Positions 6,384-7,495 of a DNA stretch of 7,495 nt are shown here, in pieces. Position 1 is the first letter of the stretch; each line of letters begins with the position of its first letter. Made by a program: the position numbers and the translations under genes. The notes under the pieces were generated by a model. The model saw only the letters and a program-made list of their open reading frames with translations. It was not told the DNA's origin and ran no database searches. The stretch is from Hungatella sp. UBA5385. GTDB taxonomy: Bacteria; Bacillota; Clostridia; Lachnospirales; Lachnospiraceae. The stretch covers positions 27,856-35,350 of the forward strand of contig DHOR01000012.1 of the NCBI GenBank assembly GCA_002409995.1, read 5' to 3'.

Positions 6384-6398
6384 CATTTGTGTTACACT
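6370..6398 (+). promoter_or_regulatory. Promoter of the PAS-GGDEF gene
   Basis: TTCAAA (6370-6375) and TACACT (6393-6398) are separated by 17 nt. The -10 is preceded by TGT (6390-6392), giving an extended -10. The transcript would start near 6405 and carry a leader of about 45 nt. Confidence 0.55.
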
Positions 6399-6450
6399 TA
6401 AAGACAATACAACAGAAGAATCTGTTTTTGTGGACTGGAGGTTATGATCC

Positions 6451-7350
6451 ATGAATATGGAACCGATTTATTTGAATATTATAAACAAATTAAGTGATGG
6501 AGTATATTTTGTAGATACCGATCGCCGCATCACATTCTGGAGTAAGGCATCAGAGGAGATCACTGGATATAAGGCGGAGGAGATTGTTGGGCGCAGGTGC
6601 AATGAGAACCTGTTAAGTCATATTGATGAAGATGGGCGTCCGCTGTGTATTGTAGGCTGTCCTCTATTTGCAACTATGTCTGACGGAATTCAGAGAAAGG
6701 ATAAGGTATTCCTGCGGCATAAGTCAGGACACCGCATCCCTGTTATTGTCAATGCATTTCCAATGATTAATGAGGGGGAGATTGTTGGAGCTGTTGAGAT
6801 ATTTACTCTTGCATCACCGAGATATTATGAAGACGATCTTATTGAAAGATTGTCAGATATAGCTATGAAGGACTCCCTGACCAATCTTCCTAACCGAAGA
6901 TATTTAGAAAGCTTTCTTGAGTATAAATTCAATGAATTCAACCGTTTTCATGTACCTTTTGCAGTTCTGTTTGCAGATGTGGATAATTTCAGTGACTTTA
7001 ATAATAAGTATGGTCATGATCTGGGAGATGAGATATTAAAGAATATTGGTGCAACTGTCCGCACAACTTTGCGCACAACTGATTTGTTCGGCCGTTGGGG
7101 CGGAGAGGAGTTTGTGGGAGTTTATGCTATAAAAAAGGAAACAGAAGCTCCGATTCTTGCTGAGAAGATAAGGATTCTGATACAGAATACACAGGTTATG
7201 TCCAAAGAAGGAAAGATGCTTAATGCCACAGTATCACTGGGGATTACGGTATCCCATCCCGATGATACAGTCAAATCCATTGTAGAGCGTGCAGATCAGC
7301 TGATGTATGAAAGCAAGCGTAAAGGTAAAAACTGTGTATCTTTTGGATAG
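6451..7350 (+). CDS. PAS-GGDEF diguanylate cyclase with cysteine-bearing PAS domain
   Basis: Predicted soluble cytoplasmic c-di-GMP synthase of 299 residues, with no membrane segment or signal peptide. The PAS domain covers about 8-120 (GVYFVDTDRRITFWS, then GYKAEEIVG). It carries C50, C66 and C70, the last two as LCxxxCPL, a possible redox, metal or cofactor site (inference). A short helix (about 124-140) leads to the GGDEF domain (about 141-297), which starts with DSLTNLPNRRYLE. Active-site residues are present: D176 in ADVDNF, N184, D193 and GGEEF at 217-221. The product-inhibition site RxxD is intact as RTTD (208-211), unlike the neighbouring membrane cyclase. Start: GGAGG at 6437-6441, 9 nt before the ATG. 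An out-of-frame ATG at 6444 opens only a 17-codon frame. The gene is divergent from the EIIC-EAL operon and probably monocistronic, though no clear terminator follows it. Confidence 0.95.
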   Translation: MNMEPIYLNIINKLSDGVYFVDTDRRITFWSKASEEITGYKAEEIVGRRCNENLLSHIDEDGRPLCIVGCPLFATMSDGIQRKDKVFLRHKSGHRIPVIVNAFPMINEGEIVGAVEIFTLASPRYYEDDLIERLSDIAMKDSLTNLPNRRYLESFLEYKFNEFNRFHVPFAVLFADVDNFSDFNNKYGHDLGDEILKNIGATVRTTLRTTDLFGRWGGEEFVGVYAIKKETEAPILAEKIRILIQNTQVMSKEGKMLNATVSLGITVSHPDDTVKSIVERADQLMYESKRKGKNCVSFG

Positions 7351-7401
7351 AGTATAAGCGGAGAAATTGTAAAAAACTGACTGGGTAAATGGATGTTTTT
7401 C

Positions 7402-7430
7402 TTGACAAGAATAGGTAAATCCTGTAAAAT
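7402..7430 (+). promoter_or_regulatory. Strong promoter of the tRNA-Phe transcript
   Basis: A perfect TTGACA (7402-7407) and TAAAAT (7425-7430) are separated by 17 nt. Transcription would start near 7437, about 20 nt before the mature 5' end of tRNA-Phe. This is the best sigma-A-type promoter in the window, as expected for a stable RNA gene. Confidence 0.85.
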
Positions 7431-7455
7431 TGTCAATGTCGTCTAATATTTATTT

Positions 7456-7495
<40 letters not shown>

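Noticed and set aside
6184..6450. c-di-GMP riboswitch in the leaders of the c-di-GMP genes
   Set aside because: Neither leader is long or structured enough, and no class I or class II signature sequence was seen here or upstream of the other genes.
6444..6497. Small upstream overlapping frame starting at ATG 6444
   Set aside because: It has 17 codons, is out of frame with the PAS-GGDEF gene and sits too close to the ribosome binding site. Translational coupling is possible, but nothing supports it.
7402..7436. Inverted repeat TTGACAA / TTGTCAA around the tRNA-Phe promoter
   Set aside because: The left arm is simply the -35 consensus, and seven bases 21 nt apart is weak evidence for an operator at a tRNA promoter.
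189..7455. Genomic island between two tRNA clusters
   Set aside because: tRNA-Leu has its own terminator and tRNA-Phe its own promoter. No integrase or transposase is present, and no second copy of the tRNA-Leu 3' end was found in the window, so nothing supports integration.

Overview
The window looks like a chromosomal segment from an anaerobic, low-to-moderate GC Gram-positive bacterium of the class Clostridia, most likely a Lachnospiraceae relative. The grounds are strong GGAGG-type ribosome binding sites, TTGACA/TATAAT-type promoters, tRNA genes without encoded CCA, a superoxide reductase typical of anaerobes, and a lactose/cellobiose-type PTS permease domain. The genus cannot be fixed by reading alone.

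Layout. Positions 1-245 hold the end of a tRNA cluster (tRNA-Tyr, cut by the window edge, and tRNA-Leu) closed by an intrinsic terminator. A 26-bp perfect hairpin (250-303) abuts the stop codon of a leftward desulfoferrodoxin-family superoxide reductase gene (304-711) whose N-terminal rubredoxin-like iron site has decayed. A divergent intergenic region (712-924) with a 17-bp perfect palindrome separates it from a rightward S41-peptidase-like lipoprotein gene (925-2208). A small all-helical, possibly ferritin-like protein follows (2312-2752), and a terminator (2774-2817) lies between it and the convergent genes beyond.

Positions 2816-7350 form a cyclic-di-GMP locus of three genes. Two are leftward and spaced as an operon: first a 714-residue fusion of a full-length PTS EIIC sugar permease to an EAL phosphodiesterase domain (4039-6183), then 38 bp later a multi-spanning membrane diguanylate cyclase with an intact GGEEF (2816-4000). 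Divergent from them is a soluble PAS-GGDEF diguanylate cyclase (6451-7350) with a cysteine cluster in its PAS domain. The 267-bp region between the divergent genes carries a candidate promoter for each direction and a small palindrome over the rightward -35 box. The window ends in the first half of tRNA-Phe, preceded by a strong promoter (7402-7430).

How the genes may work together (inference). The locus pairs one predicted c-di-GMP hydrolase with two predicted synthases, each with a different input: a sugar-permease fold, an uncharacterised membrane domain, and a cysteine-containing PAS domain. The EIIC part keeps the His and Glu that contact sugar in the lactose/cellobiose EIIC family, and the EAL part keeps every catalytic residue that can be checked by eye. 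The fusion is therefore a good candidate for a sugar-responsive c-di-GMP phosphodiesterase. No EIIA, EIIB or HPr gene, and no c-di-GMP riboswitch, was seen in the window.
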